Shown here piece after piece: positions 1-6,222 of a DNA stretch of 6,222 bases. A program made the translations under genes and the position numbers. Each line of letters opens with the position of its first letter. The first letter of the stretch is position 1. A model generated the notes under the pieces. It was not told the origin of the DNA and did not search any database. It saw only the letters and a program-made list of their open reading frames with translations. Source of the stretch: Caldilineaceae bacterium (lineage in GTDB: Bacteria; Chloroflexota; Anaerolineae; Caldilineales; Caldilineaceae); the NCBI GenBank assembly GCA_015494005.1, contig WGCB01000176.1, forward strand, positions 1 through 6,222, in the 5' to 3' direction.

Positions 1-3000
1 CCTTTGACCAACGCATCGAGCCGGCCGCCGTGCTGGAGACCATCCAGGCACTGGCCAAGGGGGAGGCCTTCCCCCTGCGCCTGGCCACGGAGGAGGAGAT
101 CCAGGCGGATCCCAGGGTGCGGCGGCTGGTGGAGAGCGCCCAGGAGGGCCGCTGGCTGGCCTTCCGCGCGGAGGCCCCCTTCCCACCGGACACCACGGTG
201 ACGGTGAACATCGGCCCGGGCACCCCCTCCGCGGAGGGGCCTCGGGTCACGGAGAAGGTGCAGAGTTTCACCTTCCACACCTACGGCCCCCTGCTGGTGG
301 TGGAGGCCGGTTGCTCCTACTACGGCGGCGATTGCCCGCCCTTTACCCCCTGGTTCGTGCGCTTCACCAATCCCCTGGACTCGGAGGAGTTCGACCCGAG
401 CTGGGTGAGCGTCTCCCCAGAGCTGCCGGACATGAAGGTGGAGCTCTTCGGCAACACCTTGCAGATCCGGGGGGCCAGCCAGGGCCGCACCACCTACCAG
501 GTGACCCTGCGAGCCCAGATCGCCGACGTCTTCGGCCAGACCCTGGGCAAGGACCAGACGGTGACCATCAAGGTGGGGCCGGCGGAGCCCTACATGACCG
601 TCAGTGGCGGGGACCTGGTGGTGCTGGATCCCTTCAGCCCGCCCACCTACTCGGTCTTCACCGTGAACATCCCCAAGATCAACGTGAAGGCCTACGCGGT
701 GGAGCCCACGGACTACCCGGCCTTCCTCCAGTACCTGGCCGACTTCTACCAGGGCAAGGAGAATCCCCAGCCCCCGGGCGACCTGGTCCTCTCCGAGAGC
801 ATCCGCATCCAGGGGGAGGACGACACCCTGGTGGAGACGCCCATCGACCTGGTCCCGGCCCTGCCCAAGGGGGTGGGCCACCTGGTCCTCATCGTGGAGC
901 CGGATCCAGGCGTGCTGGCCGCCCTCTTCAACCGGAATTTCGAGCATTTCACCCGACGGGTCTGGGTGCAGGCCACCCAGATCGGCCTGGACGCCTTCGT
1001 GGACAACGACGAGATGCTGGCCTGGGCCAACGATCTGGGCAGCGGCGCCCCCCTGAACGGGGTGGAGATGAGCCTCTGGCCCACGGCGATCCAGGGCAGC
1101 ACCGACGACAGCGGCCTGGTCACCCTGCCCCTGCCCACCGGAGATGCGGCCCAGATGCTCATCGCCCGCCTGGGCGAGGACAGCGCCTTCCTGCCCCAAT
1201 CCCGCTACTACTACGCGGAGGAGGGCTGGCGGCAGCAACCCTACGGACAGGAGGCCCGCTGGTACGTCTTCGATGACCGAGGGATGTACCGTCCCGGCGA
1301 GGAGGTGCACATCAAGGGTTGGGTGCGGCGCATCACCCACGGGCCCACGGGCGACGTGGACCTGCTGCCGGCCGGGGGCGCCACCCAGGTGGCCTACACG
1401 GTGATCGGCCCCCAGGGCAACGAGATCGCCAGCGGCCAGGCGGAGCTGAACCGGCTGGGCGGCTTCCATCTGGCCTTCTCCCTGCCGGAAAACATCAACC
1501 TGGGCTTCGCTCGGGTGGAGTTCGGCCTGCTGGGCGGGGCCTTCTCGGGCTGGTACAGCCATGGCTTCCAGATCCAGGAGTTCCGCCGGCCCGAGTTCCA
1601 GGTGGAGACCTCCGTCTCGGAGGGGCCCCACGTGGTGGGCGAGCACGCCATCGCCACGGTGAAGGCCAGCTACTACGCGGGCGGCCCCCTGGCCAACGCG
1701 GAAGTGGAGTGGCTGGTGGGCTCCACCCCGACCACCTACCGCCCGCCCCACTGGGATGACTTCACCTTTGGCCGCTGGACTCCCTGGTGGCGCTTCGACT
1801 TCGGTTTCGGTCCTGAGCCCATGGGCTTTTCCGCCACAGAAACCTTCCGCTCCCGCACGGACGCCTCGGGCCAGCACCACCTGCGCATCGACTTCAAGCC
1901 GGTGGACCCGCCCCAACCCATGACCGTCCGGGCCGAGGCCACGGTCTTCGACGTGAACCGCCAGGCCTGGACCTCCGGCACGGGCATCCTGGTCCACCCG
2001 GCCACCCTCTACGTGGGCCTGCGCACGGAGCGCTACTTCGTGGAGCAGGGCCAGCCCCTGGACGTGGACCTCATCGTCCCGGACATCGACGGCAACGCCA
2101 TCCCCGGCGTGGCGGTGACGGTCACCGCGGCCCGGCTGGACTGGACCTACAAGGCCGGGGAGTGGCAGGAAGAGGAAAAGGACGTGCAGACCTGCCAGGT
2201 CACCTCCCAGGAGGAGCCGGTGCGCTGCACTTTCCAGACGCCGACCGGTGGGACCTACCGCATCACCGCCCGGGTGGAGGATGACCAGGGCCGGCCCAAC
2301 GAGACGGTGATCACCCGCTGGGTCAGCGGAGGCGGCCGGCCGCCCAGCCGAGAGGTGGAGCAGGAGGTGGTCACCCTGATCCCGGACAAGGAGAGCTACC
2401 AGCCCGGGGACGTGGCCGAGATCCTGGTCCAGGCCCCCTTCTTCCCCGCGGAGGGGCTGCTGACCCTGCGTCGGGAGGGGTTGGTCACCACCCAGCGCTT
2501 CACCATGGACGGGCCCACCACCACCCTCCAGGTGCCCGTGGAGGAGAGCCACATCCCCAACCTCTGGGTCCAGGTGGACCTGGTGGGGAGCGCGGCGCGC
2601 ACGGACGCCACGGGCCAGACGGACGAGAGCCTGCCGCCCCGACCGGCCTACGCGGTGGGGAGCCTGAACCTCTCCGTGCCGCCCCTGAGCCGCACCTTGA
2701 CGGTGGAGGCCGCGCCCCAGGCCAGCAAGCTGCCCCCAGGCGGGGAAACGGTCATCGACGTGACCGTCACCGACGCCCAGGGCGAGCCTGTGGCCGATGC
2801 GGAGCTGGCCGTGGTGGTGGTGGACGAGGCCATCCTGGCCCTGAGCAACTACCAGCTGGCAGACCCGGTGAGCGTCTTCTACAGCAGCCGGAGCCCAGGC
2901 GTCCAAGACCTGCACAGCCGAGCGGACGTGCTCCTGGCCAGCCCGGATCTCCTGGGCGAGCTCTCGGACATGGCCCAGGCTGACATGATGCGGTCCGCTG

Positions 3001-5294
3001 CAGCGCCGGCCATGGAGGCAGCCGCCGCGCCCGTGCCCACCGCCGCGGCCGAGGCCTTGATGGTGGAGAAGGCCGGAGCCGAGGAGGGGCCCACCCCCAT
3101 CCAGATCCGCTCCAACTTCAACCCCCTGGCCCTCTTCGCCCCCGAGGTGCCCACGGACGACCAGGGCCGGGCCCAGGTCCAGGTGACCCTGCCGGACAAC
3201 CTGACCCGCTACCGGATCATGGTGGTGGCCGTGGCCGACGGCAAGTTCTTCGGCGCTGGCGAATCGGGCATCACCGCTCGGCTGCCCTTGATGGTGCGGC
3301 CCTCGGCGCCCCGCTTCCTGAACTTCGGGGACCAGTTCGAGCTGCCCGTGGTCATCCAGAACCAGACGGACCAGGAGATGACCGTCCAGGTGGCGGCCCG
3401 CTCCAGCAACCTGCTGCTCCTGGAAGGGGAGGACCCCCACGCCGCGGGCAAGGAGCTGGTGGTCCCGGCCAACGACCGAGTGGAGGTGCGCTTCGCGGCC
3501 ATGACCGAGAGCGCAGGCACGGCCCGGGTGCAGCTGGCCGCGGTCTCCGGCCCGGAGGCGGACGCGGCGGAGGTCTCCCTGCCCGTCTGGACGCCGGCCA
3601 CCACCGAGGCCTTCGCGGTCTACGGCCAGATCGACGACCCCGGGGCCATCATCCAGCCCATCCTGCCGCCGGAGGATGTGATCCCCGGCTACGGCGGCCT
3701 GGAGGTGAGCACCTCCTCCACCGCCCTGCAGGCTCTGACCGACGCCTACCTCTACCTGGTGGCCTATCCCTTCGAGTGCTCGGAGCAGATCGCCTCCCGG
3801 GTGCTGGCCGTGGCCGCGCTGCGGGACGTGCTCAGCGCCTTCGATGCGCCGGGCCTGCCCCCGGAGGAGGAGATCCTGGACGCGGTGAACCGGGACATCC
3901 AGCGCCTTCAGGCCATGCAGAACCTGGACGGCGGCTTCCCCATCTGGCGGCGGGGGGACGATTCCTGGCCCTACTACAGCATCCACGCGGCCCACGCCCT
4001 GGTGCGGGCCCAGCAGAAGGGCTTCCAGGTGCCGGGGGAGATGCTGGCTCGCTCCCAGAACTACCTGCGCACCATCGAGAACCACATCCCCTCCTGGTAC
4101 GGCCCCAAGGCCCGGAACAGCCTCATCGCCTACGCCCTCTACGTGCGCAAGCTCATGGGGGACGGGGACCCGTACCGGGGGCGGCGCCTGGTGAACGAGG
4201 CCGGCCTGGACAACCTCTCCCTGGAGAGCATCGGCTGGCTCCTCTTCGTCATGACCGGGGACCCAGGCTCCGAGCAGCAGCTGACGGCCATGCGCCGCCA
4301 CCTGAACAACCGGGTCACGGAGACGGCCGGCGCGGCCAACTTCGTGGACAGCTACGGGGACGGGGACTACCTGCTCCTCTACTCCGACCGCCGGGCCGAC
4401 GGCATCATCCTGGAGGCCCTCATCGAGGACCAGCCGGAGAGCGACCTGATCCCCAAGCTGGTCCAAGGGCTCCTGGCCCACCGCACCCGAGGCCGCTGGG
4501 GCAACACCCAGGAGAACGTCTTCATCCTCCTGGCCTTGGACCGCTACTTCAACGTCTTCGAGGCCCAGACGCCGGACTTCGTGGCCCGGATCTGGCTGGG
4601 TGAGCAGTACGTGGGCGGCCATGAGTTCAAGGGCCGGAGCACGGAGCGCTTCAATGTGAACGTGCCCATGAACTACCTGCTGGACGCAGGGGACGGCGTG
4701 CCCGGGGACGGTCAGTTCGGCCACGACGAAGTGCCCCTCATCCTCCAGAAAGAGGGGGTGGGACGGCTCTACTACCGGCTGGGCCTCCGCTACGCCCCCA
4801 CGGACCTGAAGCTGGATCCCGCGGACCACGGCTTCGAGGTCACCCGCTTCTACGAGGCGGTGGACGATCCCGAGGACGTGACCCAGGACGAGGACGGGGT
4901 CTGGCACGTGAAGGCCGGGGCCCGGGTGCGGGTGCGGGTGATGATGGTGAACCGCTCCCGCCGCTACCACGTGGCCCTGGTGGACCCCCTGCCAGCCGGC
5001 TTCGAGGCCCTGAACCCGGCCCTGGCCGTGGTGGGCGCCCTGCCCCAAGATCCCCAGAGCCAGCAGCAGCGCTACGGCTGGTGGTGGTGGGGCCCCTGGT
5101 ACGAGCACCAGAACCTGCGGGACGAGCGGGCCGAGGCCTTCGCCTCCCTGCTCTGGGAAGGGGTCCACACCTACACCTACTTGGCCCGGGCCACCACCCC
5201 CGGGACCTTCGTGGCGCCTCCGGCCAAGGCGGAGGAGATGTACGCACCGGAGACCTTCGGCCGCAGCGCCACGGACATCGTGGTTGTGGAATGA
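1..5294 (+). CDS. Bacterial alpha-2-macroglobulin family protein (thioester protease inhibitor), 5' end missing
   Basis: Likely an extracytoplasmic protease trap: cleavage of a bait region by a foreign protease exposes an internal thioester that captures the attacker. The frame is open to the left edge. Counting residue 1 from the codon at nt 3, 1763 residues are visible. The GTG at nt 30 is probably internal, because the preceding FDQRIEPAAV already reads as a macroglobulin domain. Landmarks in order are: a Cys pair at 104/111; DRGMYRPGE near 425-433; EFRRPEF at 526-532; a second Cys pair at 731/742; PDKESYQPGD near 794; VVVVDEAILAL at 937-947; an Ala-rich linker at 982-1035; RSNF at 1036; LPDNLT at 1063; thioester CSEQ at 1259-1262; NLDGGFPIW of the alpha/alpha toroid at 1307; and a C-terminal MG10-like part with LRDER at 1705 and EEMYAPE near 1744. 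The visible part already exceeds E. coli YfhM (about 1650 residues). No C-terminal anchor is seen. The signal or lipobox would be upstream, so membrane attachment cannot be judged. Family assignment is very secure; the physiological target is unknown. Confidence 0.96.
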   Translation, partial: FDQRIEPAAVLETIQALAKGEAFPLRLATEEEIQADPRVRRLVESAQEGRWLAFRAEAPFPPDTTVTVNIGPGTPSAEGPRVTEKVQSFTFHTYGPLLVVEAGCSYYGGDCPPFTPWFVRFTNPLDSEEFDPSWVSVSPELPDMKVELFGNTLQIRGASQGRTTYQVTLRAQIADVFGQTLGKDQTVTIKVGPAEPYMTVSGGDLVVLDPFSPPTYSVFTVNIPKINVKAYAVEPTDYPAFLQYLADFYQGKENPQPPGDLVLSESIRIQGEDDTLVETPIDLVPALPKGVGHLVLIVEPDPGVLAALFNRNFEHFTRRVWVQATQIGLDAFVDNDEMLAWANDLGSGAPLNGVEMSLWPTAIQGSTDDSGLVTLPLPTGDAAQMLIARLGEDSAFLPQSRYYYAEEGWRQQPYGQEARWYVFDDRGMYRPGEEVHIKGWVRRITHGPTGDVDLLPAGGATQVAYTVIGPQGNEIASGQAELNRLGGFHLAFSLPENINLGFARVEFGLLGGAFSGWYSHGFQIQEFRRPEFQVETSVSEGPHVVGEHAIATVKASYYAGGPLANAEVEWLVGSTPTTYRPPHWDDFTFGRWTPWWRFDFGFGPEPMGFSATETFRSRTDASGQHHLRIDFKPVDPPQPMTVRAEATVFDVNRQAWTSGTGILVHPATLYVGLRTERYFVEQGQPLDVDLIVPDIDGNAIPGVAVTVTAARLDWTYKAGEWQEEEKDVQTCQVTSQEEPVRCTFQTPTGGTYRITARVEDDQGRPNETVITRWVSGGGRPPSREVEQEVVTLIPDKESYQPGDVAEILVQAPFFPAEGLLTLRREGLVTTQRFTMDGPTTTLQVPVEESHIPNLWVQVDLVGSAARTDATGQTDESLPPRPAYAVGSLNLSVPPLSRTLTVEAAPQASKLPPGGETVIDVTVTDAQGEPVADAELAVVVVDEAILALSNYQLADPVSVFYSSRSPGVQDLHSRADVLLASPDLLGELSDMAQADMMRSAAAPAMEAAAAPVPTAAAEALMVEKAGAEEGPTPIQIRSNFNPLALFAPEVPTDDQGRAQVQVTLPDNLTRYRIMVVAVADGKFFGAGESGITARLPLMVRPSAPRFLNFGDQFELPVVIQNQTDQEMTVQVAARSSNLLLLEGEDPHAAGKELVVPANDRVEVRFAAMTESAGTARVQLAAVSGPEADAAEVSLPVWTPATTEAFAVYGQIDDPGAIIQPILPPEDVIPGYGGLEVSTSSTALQALTDAYLYLVAYPFECSEQIASRVLAVAALRDVLSAFDAPGLPPEEEILDAVNRDIQRLQAMQNLDGGFPIWRRGDDSWPYYSIHAAHALVRAQQKGFQVPGEMLARSQNYLRTIENHIPSWYGPKARNSLIAYALYVRKLMGDGDPYRGRRLVNEAGLDNLSLESIGWLLFVMTGDPGSEQQLTAMRRHLNNRVTETAGAANFVDSYGDGDYLLLYSDRRADGIILEALIEDQPESDLIPKLVQGLLAHRTRGRWGNTQENVFILLALDRYFNVFEAQTPDFVARIWLGEQYVGGHEFKGRSTERFNVNVPMNYLLDAGDGVPGDGQFGHDEVPLILQKEGVGRLYYRLGLRYAPTDLKLDPADHGFEVTRFYEAVDDPEDVTQDEDGVWHVKAGARVRVRVMMVNRSRRYHVALVDPLPAGFEALNPALAVVGALPQDPQSQQQRYGWWWWGPWYEHQNLRDERAEAFASLLWEGVHTYTYLARATTPGTFVAPPAKAEEMYAPETFGRSATDIVVVE
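2946..3107 (+). other. Probable bait region of the A2M protein
   Basis: Codes for residues 982-1035 of the A2M protein (residue 1 at nt 3). It lies between the VVDEA-containing bait-region domain and the RSNF signature that opens the next A2M domain, which is where the protease-sensitive segment sits in this family. From 998 to 1030, 14 of 33 residues are Ala, with several Pro and Glu and few aromatics, as expected for an exposed, flexible segment. Possible cut points include R997 and K1023 for trypsin-like enzymes and the Ala/Val runs for elastase-like enzymes. Position and composition are seen directly; the bait function is inferred from the family. Confidence 0.7.
3777..3788 (+). other. 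Thioester motif CSEQ of the A2M protein
   Basis: Cys1259-Ser-Glu-Gln1262 matches the CxEQ thioester motif of A2M and complement proteins, in which the Cys thiol bonds to the Gln side chain. Both reactive residues are present, so the protein should be of the covalent-trapping type rather than one of the thioester-less bacterial variants. The context YPFECSEQIASR is typical of bacterial members. Tyr1255, four residues before the Cys, corresponds to the tyrosine reported to shield the thioester in the Salmonella A2M structure. That correspondence is from memory and unaligned. Confidence 0.92.
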
Positions 5295-5357
5295 GGCGAA
5301 TGGCGAATGCAGAATGCAGAATGGGGAATGGGGAATGGTGAGTGGGAATGAAGGAGT
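5295..5357 (+). repeat. Imperfect heptanucleotide tandem repeat (GNNGAAT units)
   Basis: Starts directly after the A2M stop codon. Units read GGCGAAT twice, GCAGAAT twice, GGGGAAT twice, GGTGAGT once, then degenerate copies GGGAAT and GAAGGAGT. The first six units are exactly 7 bp and come in three identical pairs. Such 7-bp arrays resemble the short tandemly repeated repetitive sequences known from cyanobacteria and seen in the intergenic DNA of several other phyla. Read on the minus strand they encode HSPFPIPHSAF-like peptides, a recurrent spurious-ORF signature. No hairpin followed by a T-run is present, so the array does not look like a terminator. Its function is unknown. Confidence 0.85.
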
Positions 5358-5359
5358 GG

Positions 5360-5380
5360 GACGTTGAGCGTTGAACGTGG
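5360..5380 (+). repeat. Second short heptamer repeat (CGTTGA type)
   Basis: Three 7-bp units, GACGTTG, AGCGTTG and AACGTGG, share the core CGTTGA/CGTGG and follow the first array after two bases. The unit sequence differs from the GNNGAAT array, so this is a separate small array of the same period. It overlaps the TTG at 5364 that would otherwise begin the methyltransferase frame, which argues that this stretch is non-coding. Confidence 0.6.
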
Positions 5381-5384
5381 GGAG
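5379..5384 (+). promoter_or_regulatory. Ribosome binding site for the methyltransferase, preferred start
   Basis: GGGGAG ends 6 bases before GTG 5391, a normal Shine-Dalgarno spacing. It supports GTG 5391, where the conserved KPPLKWAGGK begins. A competing AAGGAG at 5351-5356 lies 7 bases before the in-frame TTG 5364. That one matches the anti-Shine-Dalgarno sequence better but falls at the degenerate edge of the heptamer array, where GGAG-like strings arise from the repeat itself. Confidence 0.55.
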
Positions 5385-5390
5385 CAGGGC

Positions 5391-6218
5391 GTGAAGCCTC
5401 CGCTGAAGTGGGCGGGGGGCAAGCGCTGGCTGCTCCCCACGCTGTTGCCCATCTGGGAGCAGCTCCAAGCCCAGGGGCCCCGGCGTCTGGTGGAGCCCTT
5501 CTGCGGGGGGCTGGCCGTGCCCCTGGGTCTCCGCCCGGAACAGGCCCTGCTCAACGACATCAACCCCCACCTGGTCAACTTCTACCGCTGGCTGAAGGCG
5601 GGGTTGACCATCACCATCCCCCTGGAGAACCGCCCGGAGATCTACTACGCCCACCGGGAACGCTTCAACCAGCTGATCCGGGAGGGGCAGGCGGAGAGCC
5701 GGGAAGCCGCGGAGCTCTTCTACTACCTGAACCGCACCGGCTACAACGGCCTCTGCCGCTTCAACCGCAAAGGCGAATTCAACGTGCCCATGGGCCGCTA
5801 CAAGCGCATCAACTACACCCGGGACTTCACCCCCTACCGAGAACTGCTGCGCCACTGGGAGTTCACCTGCCAGGACTTCGCGGAGATGCCCCTGGAGCCG
5901 GGGGACTTCATCTACGCGGACCCGCCCTACGATGTGGAGTTCCGCCAGTACTCCAAGCACGGCTTCGACTGGGCGGACCAGGTGCGTCTGGCCGAGTGGC
6001 TGGCCCAGCACCCGGGGCCGGTGGCCCTCTCCAACCAGGCCACGGAGCGCATCGTCCGCCTCTACCAGGATCTGGGCTTCCAGCTCCGCTTCCTGGACGC
6101 GCCCCGGCGCATCAGCAGCAACGGGGACCGCACTCCCGCCCGGGAGGTCCTGGCCCTGCGTCACATGGAGCCGCTGGACATCGCCCAGCCCGACACCGAG
6201 CCGTCCCGCACCGAGTAG
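5391..6218 (+). CDS. dam: Dam-like DNA adenine-N6 methyltransferase (D12 class)
   Basis: Transfers a methyl group from S-adenosylmethionine to adenine N6 in DNA, acting in the cytoplasm. From GTG 5391 the protein is 275 residues, close to E. coli Dam (278). Motifs in order are: KWAGGK at 6-11; the SAM-binding EPFCGG at 35-40; LNDIN near 52; NRTGYNGLCRFN around 113-125; GEFNVPMGRYK after it; catalytic DPPY at 177-180; and a later SNQATE segment with a conserved Arg/Glu-rich end. K6, L121 and R123 line up with E. coli Dam K9, L122 and R124, which contact GATC, so a GATC target is likely though inferred. The start is chosen by homology and GGGGAG. An alternative TTG 5364 would add nine residues (SVERGEQGV plus the start), most of them encoded by repeat DNA. 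The gene begins 96 bases after the A2M stop on the same strand, with similar GC-rich codon use, so it looks resident. It could be a solitary methyltransferase or half of a restriction-modification pair; downstream is cut off. Confidence 0.93.
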   Translation: MKPPLKWAGGKRWLLPTLLPIWEQLQAQGPRRLVEPFCGGLAVPLGLRPEQALLNDINPHLVNFYRWLKAGLTITIPLENRPEIYYAHRERFNQLIREGQAESREAAELFYYLNRTGYNGLCRFNRKGEFNVPMGRYKRINYTRDFTPYRELLRHWEFTCQDFAEMPLEPGDFIYADPPYDVEFRQYSKHGFDWADQVRLAEWLAQHPGPVALSNQATERIVRLYQDLGFQLRFLDAPRRISSNGDRTPAREVLALRHMEPLDIAQPDTEPSRTE

Positions 6219-6222
6219 CCCC

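Noticed and set aside
311..1276. 321-codon + strand ORF in another frame inside the A2M gene
   Set aside because: It is Pro/Gly/Arg-rich, as expected from shifted reading of GC-rich codons. It lies wholly within a gene whose protein is unmistakable, so it is a shadow. The 275-codon ORF at 3776-4603 is rejected for the same reason.
1737..1829. Aromatic-rich segment of the A2M protein (several Trp and Phe near residues 579-609) as a possible inserted module
   Set aside because: Similar PP-x-W-x-x-x-x-FG segments occur in ordinary bacterial A2M proteins, so it is probably part of the family fold rather than an insertion.
5217..5235. Inverted repeat CCTCCG / CGGAGG with a 7-base loop as a possible terminator
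   Set aside because: It is inside the A2M coding region, has a stem of only 6 bp, is followed by no T-run, and encodes part of the conserved PPAKAEEMY segment.
5295..5390. Separate promoter for the methyltransferase in the gene gap
   Set aside because: I could not find a convincing -35/-10 pair. The gap is short and repeat-filled, so read-through from upstream is as likely.
5177..5578. Minus-strand ORF of 133 codons spanning the gene junction, with an HSPFPIPHSAF-like peptide
   Set aside because: It overlaps the 3' end of the A2M gene and the start of the methyltransferase, and its centre is the heptamer repeat read in reverse. This is a well-known spurious-ORF pattern with no domain support.

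Overview
The window is high-GC bacterial DNA (roughly two thirds G+C by eye) with dense coding on the + strand. It holds two genes: the 3' 1763 codons of a giant alpha-2-macroglobulin (A2M) family protein, and a complete Dam-like DNA adenine methyltransferase. The style of the A2M protein, the GC content and a heptanucleotide tandem repeat in the only gene gap would fit a Chloroflexota-type bacterium. That is an inference from general character, not a demonstrated assignment, and other high-GC phyla are possible.

Layout. The A2M reading frame is open at the left edge (first whole codon at nt 3) and ends at a TGA at 5292-5294. Its true start, and any signal peptide or lipobox, lie upstream. 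It carries the family hallmarks in the usual order: macroglobulin-type beta domains, the DRGxYRPGE signature, the VVDEA strand before a likely bait region, the RSNF and LPDNLT signatures, an intact CSEQ thioester motif, an alpha/alpha toroid, and the bacterial C-terminal MG10-type domain. A short gap (5295-5390) contains an imperfect 7-bp tandem repeat followed by a second, CGTTGA-type repeat. The methyltransferase follows, most likely starting at GTG 5391 and ending at TAG 6216-6218. Four bases then remain.

How the genes relate. The A2M protein should be an extracytoplasmic protease trap. The methyltransferase is cytoplasmic and probably methylates adenine in GATC. They share strand and close spacing, and I see no terminator between them, so co-transcription is possible. 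I see no functional link. No penicillin-binding protein 1C gene (the frequent bacterial A2M partner) and no restriction endonuclease lie in the window, but both flanks are cut off. I found no RNA genes, CRISPR, insertion sequences or attachment sites, and no convincing evidence of an undescribed system. The most unusual element is the heptamer repeat and its effect on reading the methyltransferase start.
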